DNA from: Legionella genomosp. 1
GTDB taxonomy: Bacteria > Pseudomonadota > Gammaproteobacteria > Legionellales > Legionellaceae
Assembly (NCBI GenBank): GCA_945901965.1
Contig: CAMDMN010000016.1
Span: 1-16,212 of the forward strand
Length of the DNA stretch: 16,212 bases
Direction of reading: 5' to 3'
Positions 1-6,548 of this stretch are shown here, piece after piece; within the stretch, counting starts at the first letter, position 1; the number at the start of each line of letters is the position of its first letter. The notes beneath the pieces were generated by a model, which was given only the letters and a program-made list of their open reading frames with translations, was not told the DNA's origin and made no database searches. The translations under genes were made by a program, and so were the position numbers.

Positions 1-923
1 ATAGACTAAATCAAGCATTGAAATTAAGACAAAATATTGGTTTACCAAATAAATCAACAACAGCATATCGATTAGTTAATTCTGAGGGCGATCTACTTTC
101 AGGTCTTACAATCGATGTGTTTAATGACAGATATGTCGTATCATCTACAGCTTTTTGGGTTGAAGCAAATAAAGAAAATATTATTAAAGCTATTAATGAA
201 ATAGTAAAACCTAAAAATATAATTTGGTTTTCACAACCAAAACCATTATCTCAAGATGGTTGGAAGGAAGAGATAAATAATGAAACTGAAGGTAAAGTAG
301 AAGTATTAGAGGCTTTTGTAAAATACCAAGTTGATTTTTCAAATACACAGAAAACAGGGTTATTTATTGATCAGCGTGAAAATCATCAACGAATCGCAGC
401 CTTAAGTTATGGGAAAAAAGTATTAGATCTCTATAGTTATACAGGTGGATTTGCATTACATGCAGCTTTAGCGTCAGCACATTCAGTAACAGCGGTTGAT
501 AGCTCTGCAGCGGCAATTGCACTGGCTAAAGCTAATGCTGCATTAAACAATATATCTAATATTGATTTTGTTGAGGCTGATGCTCGTGATTATTTATCTC
601 AAGCGAAAGATTATGATCTAATTATATTAGATCCACCAAAATTAGTACCTTCACAACGACATTTAAATCGTGCAAAAAACTATTATCGATTTTTACATCA
701 AGAATTATTTAAGTCGATGAAATCAGGAACTTTACTAATGACTTGTAATTGCTCGTCAGCATTATCTTCACAAGAATTTAAAGAGTTAGTTAGTGCGCAA
801 GCGACACTCCAAGGAAAAGTTGCAAGGATATTAGGTGTTTATGGCCCATCAAGTTGCCATCCTACGCTTGCGTTTTTTCCTGAAGGTAGTTACCTTACGG
901 CAATCTTGCTTGCAGTTATGTAA
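1..923 (+). CDS. rlmI: RlmI-type 23S rRNA (cytosine-5) methyltransferase, 5'-truncated by the window edge
   Basis: A class I SAM-dependent rRNA methyltransferase of the RlmI/RlmK family (COG1092), whose best known member makes m5C1962 in 23S rRNA. The frame is open to the first base (first whole codon at 3), and the residues before the TTG at 18 still fit the family, so that TTG is not the start; the N-terminal PUA domain, roughly 75-95 residues, lies outside. Visible after the TTG are the central EEHEH-like linker starting AYRLVNSEGD, then KTGLFIDQREN, the SAM-binding VLDLYSYTGGF, the acidic AVD end of strand 2, the motif IV ILDPPK, and a Cys-Ser pair in TCNCSS. The C-terminus (ends TAA at 921) looks complete. 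Choice of RlmI over other COG1092 members is inference. The next gene starts 20 bp downstream in the same direction, so they may be cotranscribed. Confidence 0.8.
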   Translation, partial: RLNQALKLRQNIGLPNKSTTAYRLVNSEGDLLSGLTIDVFNDRYVVSSTAFWVEANKENIIKAINEIVKPKNIIWFSQPKPLSQDGWKEEINNETEGKVEVLEAFVKYQVDFSNTQKTGLFIDQRENHQRIAALSYGKKVLDLYSYTGGFALHAALASAHSVTAVDSSAAAIALAKANAALNNISNIDFVEADARDYLSQAKDYDLIILDPPKLVPSQRHLNRAKNYYRFLHQELFKSMKSGTLLMTCNCSSALSSQEFKELVSAQATLQGKVARILGVYGPSSCHPTLAFFPEGSYLTAILLAVM

Positions 924-943
924 TTAAATTAACTAGGACTAAA

Positions 944-1687
944 ATGGAATTAAAAAACCAAAGCGTTGTGGTTACTGGTGGCGCCTCAGGAATGGGGAAT
1001 GCAACAGCAAAGGCACTTATTAAAAAAGGGCTACGCGTTGTTGTTTGGGATAAGCAAATTAAAGGCCTTGGTTTAGATGCGGTTGAATGTGATGTAAGTT
1101 CAGCTGATGAAGTTCAGCATGCCTTAAAAGAAACTATTTCTCGTATTGGGATCCCACGTATCTGTATCAACTGCGCAGGTATTGCTCCAGCAAAACGTAT
1201 GGTAGGTAAAGATGGTGCTATGCCACTTGAAGATTTTAAGAAAGTAATTGATATTAATTTAGTAGGTAGTTTTAATGTAATGCGCGTCGTTGCAGAAGAG
1301 ATGATAAAACTCGATGTAATGAGTGATTCAGGTGAGCGCGGCCTAATAATTAATACAGCATCAATAGCGGCATTTGAAGGTCAAATAGGCCAAATAGCAT
1401 ATAGTGCATCAAAGGGCGGTATTGTTGCAATGACATTACCTGCAGCGAGAGAGTTAGCACAATATGGCGTTAGGGTTAATGCGATTGCTCCAGGATTAAT
1501 AGCAACTCCATTATTAGAATCCATGCCTTTAGAAGTTCAAGATAATTTAAGGGCAAACATACCTTTTCCTAAGCGTTTTGGTAGGCCCGAAGAATTTGCT
1601 TCTTTAGTAATTCATATTATTGAAAATACTATGATAAATGGTGAGGTAATAAGATTAGATGGCGCATTACGAATGCAGCCCAGATAG
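944..1687 (+). CDS. SDR-family 3-hydroxyacyl-CoA dehydrogenase (HSD10-like)
   Basis: Classical short-chain dehydrogenase/reductase of 247 residues, the normal family length. The nucleotide-binding motif TGGASGMG lies at 11-18, NCAG at 76-79, and the catalytic residues are N105, S140, Y153 and K157 (YSASK). An aspartate (D36) ends the second beta strand, which in this family favours NAD(H) over NADP(H). The insert around residues 84-95 and the C-terminal GEVIRLDGALRMQPR resemble type-2 3-hydroxyacyl-CoA / 2-methyl-3-hydroxybutyryl-CoA dehydrogenases, which act in fatty-acid or branched-chain amino-acid breakdown; the exact substrate cannot be read from the sequence. The start at 944 has an AGGA ribosome site at 935-938. 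It follows the methyltransferase by 20 bp and is followed by a strong palindrome. Confidence 0.85.
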   Translation: MELKNQSVVVTGGASGMGNATAKALIKKGLRVVVWDKQIKGLGLDAVECDVSSADEVQHALKETISRIGIPRICINCAGIAPAKRMVGKDGAMPLEDFKKVIDINLVGSFNVMRVVAEEMIKLDVMSDSGERGLIINTASIAAFEGQIGQIAYSASKGGIVAMTLPAARELAQYGVRVNAIAPGLIATPLLESMPLEVQDNLRANIPFPKRFGRPEEFASLVIHIIENTMINGEVIRLDGALRMQPR

Positions 1688-1702
1688 TTGTAGCGTCCGA
1701 GG

Positions 1703-1829
1703 CTCGTCATCCTGCACGTCATCCCGTACGTCATCCCGAGAGCAACGAGGGATCTCCGAAATTGGAACCTTGCTATATTCAGGAGATCCCTCGTTGCTCT
1801 CGGGATGACGTGCCTCTCGGGATGACGTG
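1703..1829. repeat. Palindromic repeat (REP/RPE-like), perfect 29-bp arms with tandem 12-mers
   Basis: Arms at 1729-1757 and 1782-1810 are exact reverse complements over 29 bp (one more pair at 1728/1811), around a 24-nt loop. The left arm is preceded by two further 12-bp copies of the CGTCATCC unit (1703-1714, 1715-1726, then 1727-1738), and the right arm is followed by another copy of its complement (1818-1829). It lies between convergent genes, so it may act in transcription stop or mRNA ends, but there is no T-run. Repeats with a CGTCATCCCGAG core and GGGATCTCC are common in host-associated bacteria. Confidence 0.9.
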
Positions 1830-1880
1830 CTTCTAGATATACCTTACGTCTTTGGGAGTTCAGGTACTTCATACCTTATA

Positions 1881-2132
1881 TTAAGCTAATTCTATTTCTT
1901 TAGGAAAAATTTTAACTATGGTATTTTCTAGTATTTTTGATGCTATGATTTTGCTATTAATTTCGTAAGTTGCAGCTCTTATTTCTTCTATAATAAATTG
2001 TATTTTGGTTTGATTAGATTCATTCATACTATAAATTAATGATTTAAGCAGATCTATTCGCTTTCCATTATCTGCACAATTATTAGTTGGTAACTCATTA
2101 TTACTAATAGGCAATTTAATTCTAATTTTCAT
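1881..2132 (-). CDS. Small FlgM-like protein (putative anti-sigma-28 factor)
   Basis: An 83-residue protein. The C-terminal half (about residues 40-70), with IEEIRAATYEINSKIIASKIL, resembles the sigma-28-binding part of FlgM, where the usual pattern is a helix, then G/A-x-Y-x-[IV]-[DN], then IA-x-x-[IL]L. The N-terminal half is polar and probably disordered, as in FlgM. The length is close to the usual 90-100 residues. Translation is well supported: the ATG at 2132 has AAAGGA eight bases upstream on its strand. No flagellar gene and no fliA lie nearby, so the function is inferred from a short motif only. Other possibilities are an unrelated small regulator or an orphan remnant. It stands alone, convergent with the SDR gene and divergent from the CAP-domain gene. 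Confidence 0.5.
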   Translation of the reverse strand: MKIRIKLPISNNELPTNNCADNGKRIDLLKSLIYSMNESNQTKIQFIIEEIRAATYEINSKIIASKILENTIVKIFPKEIELA

Positions 2133-2227
2133 ACTTAATCCTTTAATATTTCTTTGAACTTTATCGGCTAATATTTAAAAAGCTTTAGGGATTTTTAGTA
2201 TTATTAAATCAATCAATAAAATTGATC

Positions 2228-2364
2228 TAATTATAGTAGATTAAATTTTAAATGAACGTCATTCCGAACACAGTGAGGAATCTCCGGAATTAGTAATTAG
2301 CGTGCCTAAGGATGTGTTCGGGATGACGTGCATCGGTCATTTAAAATTTAATCTACTATAATTA
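2228..2364. mobile_element. MITE-like element, 137 bp, perfect 28-bp terminal inverted repeats
   Basis: The A/T-rich ends at 2228-2255 and 2337-2364 are exact reverse complements over 28 bp. They enclose an inner inverted repeat, 2257-2271 with 2314-2328 (14 of 15 pairs), whose CGTCATTCCGAA sequence belongs to the same family as the palindrome at 1729-1810. The outer ends begin and finish with TA, as expected for an element that duplicates a TA target (IS630/Tc1 type), although the TA could simply be part of the repeat. No coding capacity is present. It sits in the divergent gap between the FlgM-like and CAP-domain genes. Confidence 0.75.
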
Positions 2365-2432
2365 AAAAATAACTAGACAAATGCCGATTTTTTTTACAAA
2401 ATGCATTTATTTAATTTGAAGATAAATATAAA

Positions 2433-2912
2433 ATGCCCATGAAAATTTTTAAAACTATATTAATAGTCGTTTTAATCAGTATTTCTAACTTTAGTATCGC
2501 AAAAGTTAATACTGCTAATCATCAATACACAGAATCAGAATATCAAAAAAAGATTCTTTACTATGTAAATGAATATAGAAAAAAACACCATTTATCACCA
2601 CTTAAAATGAGTAAAGCTATTTCTTTAGAAGCGACAAAACATAGTAATAATATGGCGAGTCACGCAACACCCTTTGGTCATAATAATTTTAATGAGCGTA
2701 TTAAGCGGCTTTATAAACAATGCAAGAAATGCAATGGTGGTGCTGAGAATGTTGCGTACTATAAACTTGACCCTAAAAAATTAGTAGATGCATGGGTTGC
2801 TAGTAGGGGGCATCGCAACAATATTGAGGGTAACTATAATTATACAGGGATAGGTATTGCGCATGCGAAGGAAGGATGGGCTTATTTTACTCAGATCTTC
2901 TTAAGGGCTTAG
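2433..2912 (+). CDS. Secreted CAP-domain (SCP/PR-1-like) protein
   Basis: A 159-residue protein with a cleavable signal peptide (residues 1-23, hydrophobic IFKTILIVVLISISNFSIA) followed by a single CAP domain. Family marks in order are the helix YVNEYRKKHHLSPL (44-57), LEATKHSNNMA (65-75), FGHNNFNERI (81-90), AENVAYY (104-110), and VDAWVASRGHRNNI (118-131), then the strand YTGIGIA. The usual metal/charge tetrad is represented by H83, E105 and H127 with E88 nearby. A Cys pair C97-x-x-C100 could form a small disulfide loop. CAP proteins of bacteria act outside the cytoplasm and their substrates are mostly unknown. The start at 2433 is chosen for a weak GAAG 12 bases upstream; the in-frame ATG at 2439 would remove only two residues. 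It stands alone between intergenic elements. Confidence 0.85.
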   Translation: MPMKIFKTILIVVLISISNFSIAKVNTANHQYTESEYQKKILYYVNEYRKKHHLSPLKMSKAISLEATKHSNNMASHATPFGHNNFNERIKRLYKQCKKCNGGAENVAYYKLDPKKLVDAWVASRGHRNNIEGNYNYTGIGIAHAKEGWAYFTQIFLRA

Positions 2913-2967
2913 TGAGCGGCATTTTAAACTTTAGCGATTAAATAAAATGCACCATGATATTGTAACT

Positions 2968-3013
2968 TGTGTATAAGTCGTGGATAAGATCTGTATAAGG
3001 CTTGTATAAGACG
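2968..3013. repeat. Four 11-bp direct repeats resembling DnaA boxes
   Basis: Four head-to-tail 11-mers at 2970-2980, 2981-2991, 2992-3002 and 3003-3013 share TGKATAAG. Read on the minus strand, the 9-mers at 2968-2976, 2979-2987, 2990-2998 and 3001-3009 are TTATACACA (exact fit to the TTATNCACA DnaA box), TTATCCACG (8 of 9), TTATACAGA (8 of 9) and TTATACAAG (7 of 9). The spacing is one helical turn, so all sites face the same side. An A/T-rich stretch (3034-3070) follows. An operator for another regulator of the promoter at 3071-3099 is the main alternative. Confidence 0.6.
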
Positions 3014-3070
3014 TTTGTAATTGGTGTTTAAGGTTAAAAAAATATTATTTTTTAAATAGTTAACAAATAT

Positions 3071-3099
3071 TTGACTTTATTTATTTCCTTGTCTATACT
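3071..3099 (+). promoter_or_regulatory. Near-consensus sigma-70 promoter of the small membrane protein gene
   Basis: The -35 box TTGACT (3071-3076) and -10 box TATACT (3094-3099) are 17 bp apart, each with one mismatch to consensus. Transcription would begin near 3106, giving a leader of about 29 nt before the ATG at 3135. This is the best promoter in the window. Confidence 0.75.
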
Positions 3100-3134
3100 G
3101 ATATTCCGGTTTTAATCATTACATGGAATGTATT

Positions 3135-3413
3135 ATGACTAAAGAATCGACAATAAAAAATAAAGTACCTCAGTTCTTCTCTGAGGAGAGAGAGCTTATA
3201 GCTTTAGTACCGCTTCATAAATGGTTATTGATTTCAGCGTGCGCATTAATTTTTATAGTTTTGCCGCTACTATTTATTTGGAGTTCATTAGGTATTATTC
3301 ATCCACAAGGTTACGATCAAGGAATTTTGTTTTCTGATTCAGGACAAATGAAGATAACTTCAAGCGATGAAAACAAAGCAGATAACTATCGTAATCAAAT
3401 AGAATTTAATTAA
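3135..3413 (+). CDS. Small single-span membrane protein of unknown function
   Basis: I do not recognise this protein. It has 92 residues: a charged N-terminal part with acidic FSEERELIALVP, one strongly hydrophobic segment of about 24 residues (LLISACALIFIVLPLLFIW and following), and a polar C-terminal tail of about 38 residues. Lys residues before the segment and none straight after suggest the N-terminus faces the cytoplasm and the tail the periplasm. The ATG at 3135 is preferred because GGAA lies six bases before it; the in-frame ATG at 3123 would add four residues but has no ribosome site. The gene has its own near-consensus promoter and a terminator at 3544-3590, so it is a monocistronic unit, perhaps well expressed. 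The promoter supports a real gene; its role cannot be inferred from its neighbours. Confidence 0.65.
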   Translation: MTKESTIKNKVPQFFSEERELIALVPLHKWLLISACALIFIVLPLLFIWSSLGIIHPQGYDQGILFSDSGQMKITSSDENKADNYRNQIEFN

Positions 3414-3543
3414 GGTTCGTTGACTATTAATTTTGCCGGATTTTCTAAAGTACCTACGTACCGCAGATAAGCGTATCATGCGCGTTATAAAGCAATTTTC
3501 AACATTCTCTAATTATTTTTTCATAAAATTTTATTACTTCGAT

Positions 3544-3590
3544 CAATACTATCTTCCAATTTTTACTGCTGGATAGTATTGTTTTTTTTT
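3544..3590 (+). terminator. Rho-independent terminator
   Basis: A perfect 10-bp stem (CAATACTATC at 3544-3553 with its complement at 3572-3581), an 18-nt loop, and a run of nine T directly after (3582-3590). It lies 130 bp after the small membrane protein gene and just before map. The 130-bp stretch before it (3414-3543) holds no coding frame that I can support. Confidence 0.85.
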
Positions 3591-3597
3591 ATTACTA

Positions 3598-3603
3598 TAT
3601 AAT
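3598..3603 (+). promoter_or_regulatory. Possible -10 box for map
   Basis: A consensus TATAAT, 56 bp before the map start and just after the terminator T-run. No convincing -35 box stands 16-18 bp upstream, so this is a weak call; its position after a terminator shows map needs a promoter here. Confidence 0.35.
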
Positions 3604-3658
3604 TATAACTTTTTTCTAAATTTCTATCTTAAAAAACTATCAAAAAGGTGTATCAATA

Positions 3659-4438
3659 ATGGGCTTAAAATCTCAAGAGCAAATTGAAAAAATGCGTAAG
3701 GCCGGGCGTTTAACTGGTAAAGTCCTAGAAGCATTATCTGAAATCATTAAGCCTGGAATGACCACCATGGAAATTGATGACTTTTGTGAAGATTATATTG
3801 TTAATACTTTGAAGGCCATTCCTGGATCTAAAGGTCAATATGGATACCCATATTCGGTTAATACCTCACTAAATCATGTGATTTGTCATGGTATGCCATC
3901 TGTGAAACAAGTTTTAAAATCTGGTGATATTGTTAACGTTGATGTTACAGTTATATGTGATGGATATTTTGGTGATAGTTCTAAAATGTTTTGTATAGGT
4001 AATACTTCATTACATGCTAAACGTCTTGTTGATGTTACCCAAGAGTGTCTTTATAAAGGGATTTCAGTTGTAAAGCCTAATGCTACATTAGGTGATATTG
4101 GTCATGCAATTCAACAACATGCTGAGAAAAATAATTATTCTGTAGTACGCGAGTATTGTGGTCATGGGATTGGTCAAAAAATGCATGAAGATCCTCAGGT
4201 AATGCATTATGGTATGCCTGGTACTGGTTTAGTATTGAAAGAAGGGATGACATTTACTATTGAGCCTATGATTAATCAAGGTCGGGCTGATGTAAAACAT
4301 GTAGAAAAAGATGGTTGGAGTATTGCGCTTACAAAAGATAGAAAGCTATCAGCACAGTGGGAACATACAATACTTGTAACAAAAACAGGATTTGAAGTTC
4401 TTACGTTAAGAGAAGAAGAGAAAGATATATTTGCTTAG
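3659..4438 (+). CDS. map: Type I methionine aminopeptidase
   Basis: Removes the N-terminal methionine from new proteins in the cytoplasm. The 259 residues form one pita-bread metallopeptidase domain of normal bacterial type I length. All five metal ligands are present: D95 (VNVDV), D106 (YFGDSSKMF), H169 (CGHGIG), E202 (TIEPM) and E235 (QWEHT); the catalytic His is H77 (ICHGMP). The start at 3659 has AAGGTG at 3645-3650 with eight bases between. A two-residue insertion lies between the last two ligands compared with the E. coli enzyme. The gene is a single unit bounded by a terminator upstream and the long hairpin downstream, and is convergent with mvaK1. Some genomes carry more than one map gene; this copy looks fully functional. 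Confidence 0.97.
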   Translation: MGLKSQEQIEKMRKAGRLTGKVLEALSEIIKPGMTTMEIDDFCEDYIVNTLKAIPGSKGQYGYPYSVNTSLNHVICHGMPSVKQVLKSGDIVNVDVTVICDGYFGDSSKMFCIGNTSLHAKRLVDVTQECLYKGISVVKPNATLGDIGHAIQQHAEKNNYSVVREYCGHGIGQKMHEDPQVMHYGMPGTGLVLKEGMTFTIEPMINQGRADVKHVEKDGWSIALTKDRKLSAQWEHTILVTKTGFEVLTLREEEKDIFA

Positions 4439-4453
4439 ATAATAACGAGTATT

Positions 4454-4647
4454 TGTAGCCTGGATGCAGCCATATCATTACCCACAAGTTAATTTTATCT
4501 TGGTAAGTGAGCGGAACTCCGAGCCACGACCGTTAGGGAGTGGAGTTCTTAAAATCTCCACTCCCTAACGGTCGTGGCTCGGAGTTCCGTTCACTTGCCA
4601 AGATAAAATTAACTTGTAGGTAATGATATGGCTGCATCAAGGCTACA
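4454..4647. repeat. Very long hairpin: 92-bp inverted repeat with a 10-nt loop
   Basis: Positions 4454-4545 pair with 4556-4647 in one continuous register. I count four non-complementary positions: 4462/4639, 4483/4618, 4504/4597 and 4511/4590; the last two are G-T and would still pair in RNA. The loop is 4546-4555. The outer part holds TAGCCTGGATGCAGCC and the inner part a G/C-rich block. It occupies nearly the whole gap between convergent map and mvaK1 and has no coding frame. No T-run follows, so it is not a standard terminator, though it could stop or protect both transcripts. Confidence 0.92.
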
Positions 4648-4684
4648 CGGACTATAAAGTTAGGCTAGGCTTGCTACTTATATG

Positions 4685-5569
4685 CTAAATAGCTATTAAA
4701 TCAATGTCTATTTCTTTAGGTATTGATTTCCATAAACTTATCACATAACCACCGCCGCCTGAGCCTGTTGGTTTAACCGCGATAGCTCCTTTATCACGTA
4801 ATTTTTGCATATGTTGACTGAGGCTCGTTGATACTAAGCCCCATTGTAAGAAACATTCAGCGGCATTATTTATTGCTTTGGCAAGCATGGTTTCTGAGTT
4901 GTCGGTGTGTTCTTCTAAAGACTTACGAGCTTCAAAAACAGCTTGCTCCATTTGTTGATCAATTAATACGGCGCGCTTTGGATCATTTTGCCATAATGTT
5001 TGTACTTCATTGATGCAATGCGATGTCATTCCAATTTGTCCGCAGGATGATAATGACCATAATGGTTTCCAGGCGACTTTTAATGGTTCACTATATCCAT
5101 CTTTAAAATATATCCCAGATGAGGCGGCAACTCCTGCAATATCTAAGCCACTACTTTTACCATGAAATAAATGCTCTAATTGCTTGGCAAATTCGGCCAC
5201 ATCAAGATTTGGGGCAAAATATCTGGTTGCAAACCATCGAGCCATGGCAACACATAATGCGGCTGAAGCACCTAAACCAACTCCTACAGGAATGTTAGTA
5301 GATAAATTAAAGTGCCCGCTTAAAGTTTTAAGTGATTTACCTAAAAGCTGCATTCCTTGTTCTAGCACAGACCAAAATAATAAATGGGTATCAGCACCCG
5401 TCGTACCATCAAAACTTGCGGATAATTCAGTTTTTGATTGGCTAAATTCAAGCGATAATTTTTTTTCTTTGATTGGAAATACTAGGGCACCATGATTTCT
5501 AATTACTGCATGTTCTCCTGCTAATATCCATTTACCATGTGTAGTAGTTTGGAAATCAGATGACATCAT
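4685..5569 (-). CDS. mvaK1: Mevalonate kinase (GHMP kinase)
   Basis: Phosphorylates mevalonate to 5-phosphomevalonate with ATP in the cytoplasm. The 294 residues show the three GHMP motifs: GKWILAGEHAV at 12-22 (E19 expected at the active site), PVGVGLGASAAL at 94-105 for ATP-phosphate binding, and KPTGSGGGG at 266-274. SSGLD (139-143) corresponds to the PSGxD motif and supplies the catalytic Asp, D143. The GEHAV form of motif 1 and the join to mvaD favour mevalonate kinase over phosphomevalonate kinase, but the split between the two GHMP kinases of this window rests on motifs and context. The start at 5569 overlaps the end of mvaD by 14 bp and has AGGT about seven bases upstream; a second ATG follows directly. 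Last gene of the minus-strand block. Confidence 0.88.
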   Translation of the reverse strand: MMSSDFQTTTHGKWILAGEHAVIRNHGALVFPIKEKKLSLEFSQSKTELSASFDGTTGADTHLLFWSVLEQGMQLLGKSLKTLSGHFNLSTNIPVGVGLGASAALCVAMARWFATRYFAPNLDVAEFAKQLEHLFHGKSSGLDIAGVAASSGIYFKDGYSEPLKVAWKPLWSLSSCGQIGMTSHCINEVQTLWQNDPKRAVLIDQQMEQAVFEARKSLEEHTDNSETMLAKAINNAAECFLQWGLVSTSLSQHMQKLRDKGAIAVKPTGSGGGGYVISLWKSIPKEIDIDLIAI

Positions 5570-6503
5570 AATTACCTATTAAATAATCAGCTTTAAATTT
5601 TCTAGCCATCTCAGCTTGATCTTGCCGGTAGAGCACATGGATATTAGGACCTGCATCCATAGTAATTAATGGGCCATCGCCTTCGCGTTGCCAAAGATTT
5701 TGTAGTTCAGTTAGTACGGCTTGAGATTGTTCATTAATATAGTTAAAAGGTTCTTGGCAAGTTGCAAACAAAGAGTGCATATCTTGAAATTCTCGCCAGC
5801 ATAGTTGATATGCTCCTGCCCAATCATTAGATCTGAAATTTTCTAGTAGAGTTTTTAAATTATTCTCAGCTCTAATGCTACGTGTAGGATATAGCTTGCT
5901 AGTAGTTACTCTTTGATGCGCTTCTTTCGAGGAGACTTTTTTAGGCTCGTGACTTATTACAATAACTTGGTGTATTAAATCTTTGTATGGTAAATCTATT
6001 TCCTTAACGGACTCATCTTGCCATAAAGCCCATGGTGTGAAAAAAGAGCGGCAAGATGATCCTGAGCCTTGTCGACTTAATTGCGCTTGAATTTCAATTG
6101 GAGGAATGGGCGCTTTTGTAAGGTCGTGTAGAGCTAATAAAGCACATTTAGTAAGGGCTGCGAAACTTGATGCGGAGCTTGCTAAGCCACTACTGTGGGG
6201 GAAATTATTACAAGAGCGTACTACAAAGGCGCCTGTATAATTTACCATTGATTTTAAGCGTGCTAAATGATTTAAAAATCTATCTTGCGCTTCTTTGGTT
6301 AAACTAAAATTTAATGCGCCAGGTGTTTCTAATGGTTCCCAAAAATCTTTTTTGCCAGAAACTTGCTCAATCATTACGCTGCTAATTAAATGGTTTAGGG
6401 TATAAGATAATGATGAATTAATGGGAAGATTCGATGTTGCATCTTTCTTTCCCATATATTTAATAAGAGCAATATTAGAGGGTGCTTGGGCAAACCATTC
6501 CAT
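5556..6503 (-). CDS. mvaD: Diphosphomevalonate decarboxylase
   Basis: ATP-dependent decarboxylation of mevalonate diphosphate to isopentenyl diphosphate, the last step to IPP. The 315 residues are close to the family length. Diagnostic motifs are APSNIALIKYMGKKD (7-21, with the substrate-binding K15), NNFPHSSGLASSASSFA (99-115, phosphate loop), SRQGSGSSCRS (143-153), and TMDAGPN with the catalytic D283. Keeping the catalytic Asp separates it from the archaeal mevalonate 3-kinases, which lost it. YMGK in place of the more usual YWGK in motif 1 is a small variation. The ATG at 6503 has AAAGGA eight to nine bases before it. It starts 45 bp after queE and overlaps mvaK1 by 14 bp, so the two mevalonate genes are translationally coupled. 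Confidence 0.95.
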   Translation of the reverse strand: MEWFAQAPSNIALIKYMGKKDATSNLPINSSLSYTLNHLISSVMIEQVSGKKDFWEPLETPGALNFSLTKEAQDRFLNHLARLKSMVNYTGAFVVRSCNNFPHSSGLASSASSFAALTKCALLALHDLTKAPIPPIEIQAQLSRQGSGSSCRSFFTPWALWQDESVKEIDLPYKDLIHQVIVISHEPKKVSSKEAHQRVTTSKLYPTRSIRAENNLKTLLENFRSNDWAGAYQLCWREFQDMHSLFATCQEPFNYINEQSQAVLTELQNLWQREGDGPLITMDAGPNIHVLYRQDQAEMARKFKADYLIGNYDVI

Positions 6504-6548
6504 ATTAATTTTCCTTTAGTAATAAATTAAAATAGATTTAAATATCCC

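Noticed and set aside
18..20. TTG as the start of the methyltransferase gene
   Set aside because: The frame is open upstream with family-like residues, and the N-terminal domain is missing, so the real start lies before the window.
1703..1829. CRISPR-like array from the repeated CGTCATCC units
   Set aside because: Units are 12 bp, contiguous and have no spacers; they are part of a palindrome.
1612..1872. 86-codon minus-strand frame over the end of the SDR gene and the palindrome
   Set aside because: It overlaps a clear gene and translates the repeat (His/Arg-rich, repeated RHP and MT pieces); no ribosome site.
3414..3543. A small RNA gene ending at the 3544-3590 terminator, with TTGACT near 3419 as its -35 box
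   Set aside because: No -10 box at acceptable spacing; the terminator is explained by the upstream gene.
4454..4647. Reading the long hairpin as an insertion sequence or attenuator
   Set aside because: No coding capacity for a transposase, no T-run and no leader peptide; only the inverted repeat is supported.
5184..5495. 103-codon plus-strand frame inside mvaK1
   Set aside because: Shadow of a well-supported kinase gene; no family features.
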